Of a stretch of 64,000 bases of DNA, positions 61,697 to 64,000 are shown one piece after another (position 1 is the stretch's first letter; every line of letters starts with the position of its first letter). The DNA comes from Ruegeria arenilitoris (lineage in GTDB: Bacteria; Pseudomonadota; Alphaproteobacteria; Rhodobacterales; Rhodobacteraceae). A program made the translations under genes and the position numbers. The notes under the pieces were generated by a model, which saw nothing but the letters and a program-made list of their open reading frames with translations, was not told the origin of the DNA and ran no database searches. The stretch covers positions 1-64,000 of the forward strand of contig NZ_WQHP01000002.1 of assembly GCF_013035315.1 (NCBI RefSeq), given 5' to 3'.

Positions 61697-62478
61697 CTTG
61701 ATAGTGTCTTCCTTTGCTCAGTCTTTGCGCTTTGCAGTGTGCTGACAAAGCGCCGGAGGGCATCGCAGAAGGCGTCGGGCTCTTCGAGATGCGGAGAATG
61801 GCCCGAGTTCTGAAAAATCTGCACCTCGGCCATAGGTGATTGTCCGGCGATCCAATACGCCACCTCAGGATCATAAAGCCTGCTCTGCGCCCCCGCGCAA
61901 ACTAGGTAGGGAATATCGATCCCGGCGATGATCTGCCGTGCATCCATTGCAACAAGATCGTCCCAAATCGGGCGCAGCGTTGTCGGGTCCTGCTTCAAAA
62001 GAAGCGCCCTCATCGCATCGTCGTCGGTCTCTTGCACACCGCCGGGCGCGTACATGTTACGCAGAATGTTTTGGACCATGCTGCGCCATTGAAATTCGAT
62101 CTTCGAGGACGTGGACAGAACAGCATCCGCGTTTTGGCCGCCCAATCCAAAAGTCCACTTATCGTCAGGCAGCAAACGCGGGCTCATGTCGATGGTGACC
62201 AGCCCGCCCAAACTTTGGGTGCCTGCCTGCGCGAGATACTGCCACGCAACTGCGGCCCCCATGGACCAGCCGACCAGAATAGGATGATCCAACTGGTCGA
62301 TGATCTTGCCCGCAACCTCGACGCAACGCGCAAGGCTTGGCTCATCCTTTTCTCGGCAACCATGTCCAGGCAAATCCGGTGCATGGCAGTCGAAATCAGG
62401 CCCGAGCCGAGCTTTGACGTCGTCAAAAACCGCGCCATTCATGGCCCAGCCATGCAGGAAAACCAGCGGTACGCTCAT
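61693..62478 (-). CDS. Alpha/beta hydrolase
   Basis: A 261-residue alpha/beta hydrolase. MSVPLVFLHGWAMNG gives the oxyanion HG motif, LVGWSMGAAVAW is the nucleophile elbow (Ser in GWSMG) and NSGHSPHLEEPDAF holds the catalytic His. It resembles BioH/esterase-type and carboxyl-ester or meta-cleavage product hydrolases. ATG 62478 overlaps the livM stop; the frame is open further upstream but inside livM. It probably hydrolyses an ester or lactone before CoA activation. Confidence 0.85.
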   Translation of the reverse strand: MSVPLVFLHGWAMNGAVFDDVKARLGPDFDCHAPDLPGHGCREKDEPSLARCVEVAGKIIDQLDHPILVGWSMGAAVAWQYLAQAGTQSLGGLVTIDMSPRLLPDDKWTFGLGGQNADAVLSTSSKIEFQWRSMVQNILRNMYAPGGVQETDDDAMRALLLKQDPTTLRPIWDDLVAMDARQIIAGIDIPYLVCAGAQSRLYDPEVAYWIAGQSPMAEVQIFQNSGHSPHLEEPDAFCDALRRFVSTLQSAKTEQRKTLSR

Positions 62479-63533
62479 GTGGTGCGCTGCCTGCGCAGGC
62501 GACCGACGATGCCGGTTGGGAAGAAATAGACGCTGAGAATAAACAGGATGCCCAGCCACATCAGCCAACGATCGGGATCAACAAGCTCGGGGATCAGTGG
62601 CAAGCCTTCGGTGGCATGAGATGCGGCGCCCATGAGGTTTTGCAGATACGTCTGCGCCAGTACGAAAAGCACCGCACCCAGCACTGCGCCATACATCGTG
62701 CCCATGCCGCCAATGACGACCATCAGCAAAATGTCGAGCATAATCTCGAAGCTCAGCGTTGTATCCGGACCGACATACCTTAGCCAAATTGCAAACAAGC
62801 TTCCGGCAAGGGCGGCAGTGGCCGCCGACAAGCAGGTCGCAGCCGTGCGATACCAGACCACCCGGTAACCGATTGCTTCGGCCCGAAAGTCGTTCTCGCG
62901 GATGGCTTGCAGGACCCGACCAAACGGAGAATTCACGATACGCAGCAGAAGCAGGAACAGCGCCAGCGAGCTGAAGAAGATCAGGTAGTAGTTCAGGATC
63001 TTCCCGGTGAACTTGACCCCCATCACCTCGCCCATCCTGTTGGCAGAGGTCAGAACGCGCGGGATTTTATAGGTCAGCCCGTCTTCACCACCGGTGATGT
63101 CAGAAAACTGTGACACAAGAACCGCGACGGCAGAGGCAACAGCAAGTGTGATCATCGCAAAGAATATCGCGCGCACCCTGAGGCTGAACAAACCAATCAA
63201 CAGCGCCAGAACGATTGCCGCCAGCGCGCCGAGGACCGTACCGACCAAAAGGGCATCAAACCCGCGCCCCATATGGGTGGATGCCAGCGCCACGCCGTAC
63301 GCGCCCATGCCAAAGAACATGGTATGCGCAAAACTCACGATCCCGGTGTATCCAAGAAGCAGGTCATAACCCGCCACCAGCAGGATAAAGATGCAGATCC
63401 GAGCAGCGGTATCCAACGCTCGCACACCTTCAAAGAGGAACGGCGCACCGGCCAGACAAATCAGGATCAGCAGCAAAAGCGCGGTCAGAATGGGGGACCG
63501 GGGCGTATCGCCAGATATCAGACGCACAATCAT
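62475..63533 (-). CDS. Branched-chain-type ABC transporter permease (LivM)
   Basis: A 352-residue membrane protein of the LivM family with about ten helices; GYDLLLGYTGIVSFAHTMFFGMGAY and VIGGMGTMYGAVLGAVLF are the family signatures. It forms the inner-membrane channel with LivH of a high-affinity ABC importer for hydrophobic amino acids, urea, or aromatic/aliphatic acids. The downstream acyl-CoA genes suggest a carboxylic acid as cargo. It starts one base after the livH stop. Confidence 0.92.
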   Translation of the reverse strand: MIVRLISGDTPRSPILTALLLLILICLAGAPFLFEGVRALDTAARICIFILLVAGYDLLLGYTGIVSFAHTMFFGMGAYGVALASTHMGRGFDALLVGTVLGALAAIVLALLIGLFSLRVRAIFFAMITLAVASAVAVLVSQFSDITGGEDGLTYKIPRVLTSANRMGEVMGVKFTGKILNYYLIFFSSLALFLLLLRIVNSPFGRVLQAIRENDFRAEAIGYRVVWYRTAATCLSAATAALAGSLFAIWLRYVGPDTTLSFEIMLDILLMVVIGGMGTMYGAVLGAVLFVLAQTYLQNLMGAASHATEGLPLIPELVDPDRWLMWLGILFILSVYFFPTGIVGRLRRQRTT

Positions 63534-63534
63534 T

Positions 63535-64000
63535 TCACTTCGCCTTCACTACAGGCAGCATGCCTTGTGGCCGCCACATCAGGATTGCAGTCATCAGCGC
63601 GATGTTGGACACAAGCGCCAGTTTCGGTTCAAGGAACGCGACGTAGTTCTGCAAAAGCCCAACCAGCAGCGCGCCGATAAAAGCTCCTTCGACCGAGCCA
63701 AGGCCACCGATAATTGCCACGATGAAAACAAGAACCATCATGCGTTCGCCCATGCCCGCAGTGATAACCTCTTGATAAAGGCCCCACATCACACCGCCCA
63801 AGCCAGCAAGCGCTGATCCGGCGATGAAAACGCCAACGAAAACCACGCGCAGACGATACCCCAGCGCTTCGACCATCGGGCCGTTTTCGACGCCTGCCCG
63901 CACGATCAGACCGATCTTGGTACGGCGCAGGATCATGCGCATGGCGATGAACAAAACAGCGCCGATCCCCACGGCGAGAAGGCGGTACTTTTCCATCGCA
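63535..64000 (-). CDS. Branched-chain-type ABC transporter permease LivH (partial, cut by window end)
   Basis: The C-terminal part (about 155 residues) of a LivH-type permease. MRMILRRTKIGLIVRAGVENG, EALGYRLRVVFVGVFIAGSALAGLGG and IVAIIGGLGSVEGAFIGALLVG are typical of the family. The N-terminus lies beyond position 64000. The ABC ATPases (LivG, LivF) and binding protein are presumably upstream outside the window. Confidence 0.9.
   Translation of the reverse strand, partial: AMEKYRLLAVGIGAVLFIAMRMILRRTKIGLIVRAGVENGPMVEALGYRLRVVFVGVFIAGSALAGLGGVMWGLYQEVITAGMGERMMVLVFIVAIIGGLGSVEGAFIGALLVGLLQNYVAFLEPKLALVSNIALMTAILMWRPQGMLPVVKAK

Noticed and set aside
1..64000. CRISPR arrays, tRNA or rRNA genes, prophage modules
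   Set aside because: No regularly spaced repeats, cloverleaf sequences, rRNA-like stretches or phage structural genes were seen by eye; short RNA genes could still be missed without a covariance search.

Overview
The window reads as a chromosomal segment of an alphaproteobacterium, most likely a marine Rhodobacterales (roseobacter-type) species. The basis is the density of catabolic operons fed by TRAP and ABC solute transporters, a methanethiol oxidase (SBP56) gene, an IS3 orfA remnant of a kind familiar in this group, and a moderately high G+C content from about 13.3 kb onward. No rRNA, tRNA, CRISPR array or phage structural gene was seen. This is reading by eye, without database searches.

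Region 1 (1-13 kb) is visibly more A+T-rich and made of singletons. It holds a DUF2254 membrane protein (cut by the window edge), a small coiled-coil protein, Dps, a ribbon-helix-helix protein, a sterol desaturase-type hydroxylase, three consecutive class III nucleotide cyclases of three different architectures (4.1-8.9 kb), a small K+ channel, an AraC regulator, a secreted amidohydrolase and a DUF3299 protein. It ends at an IS3 remnant (12.9-13.1 kb), which may mark the edge of an acquired block.

Region 2 (13.3-30.2 kb) starts with methanethiol oxidase plus a membrane protein. A LysR/alcohol dehydrogenase divergon follows, leading into MmgE/PrpD and a non-pyrrolysine MttB-family methyltransferase. 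A tightly coupled operon comes next: a truncated glutamine amidotransferase, creatininase-family amidohydrolase, cytosine-deaminase-like amidohydrolase, FAD oxidase and TauD/TfdA dioxygenase, with a Tat-exported ABC binding protein that has no permeases beside it. The region closes with a DUF2165 protein, LysR, an SDR with a non-standard active site, and an orphan ectoine synthase.

Region 3 (30.2-41.1 kb) has an arylsulfatase, then a FadR-type GntR regulator divergent from a ten-gene operon: TRAP transporter (Q, M, P), CtBP-type dehydrogenase, RraA-family aldolase, secreted Yellow/royal-jelly-type protein, KDG-type kinase, SDR, cupin and methylglyoxal synthase. It looks like sugar-acid catabolism.

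Region 4 (41.1-54.2 kb) is the most striking system. A HutC-type GntR gene is divergent from tautomerase/SnoaL-hyuB-hyuA-isochorismatase-like-methylisocitrate-lyase-like-FAD oxidoreductase, and is itself the first gene of gntR-leuC-leuD-dctP-dctQ-dctM. The enzyme set (cyclic-amide opening, hydrolase, aconitase-type hydratase, lyase with a KRCGH motif) resembles the logic of the dimethylmaleate/dimethylmalate route and may degrade an imported cyclic amide or branched unsaturated diacid.

Region 5 (54.5-64 kb) has a fourth, very large cyclase (SAM-cyclase-AAA-TPR). A minus-strand acyl-CoA operon follows: two short MaoC-like proteins, acyl-CoA ligase, enoyl-CoA hydratase, TetR, alpha/beta hydrolase and branched-chain-type ABC permeases LivM and LivH (cut by the window end).
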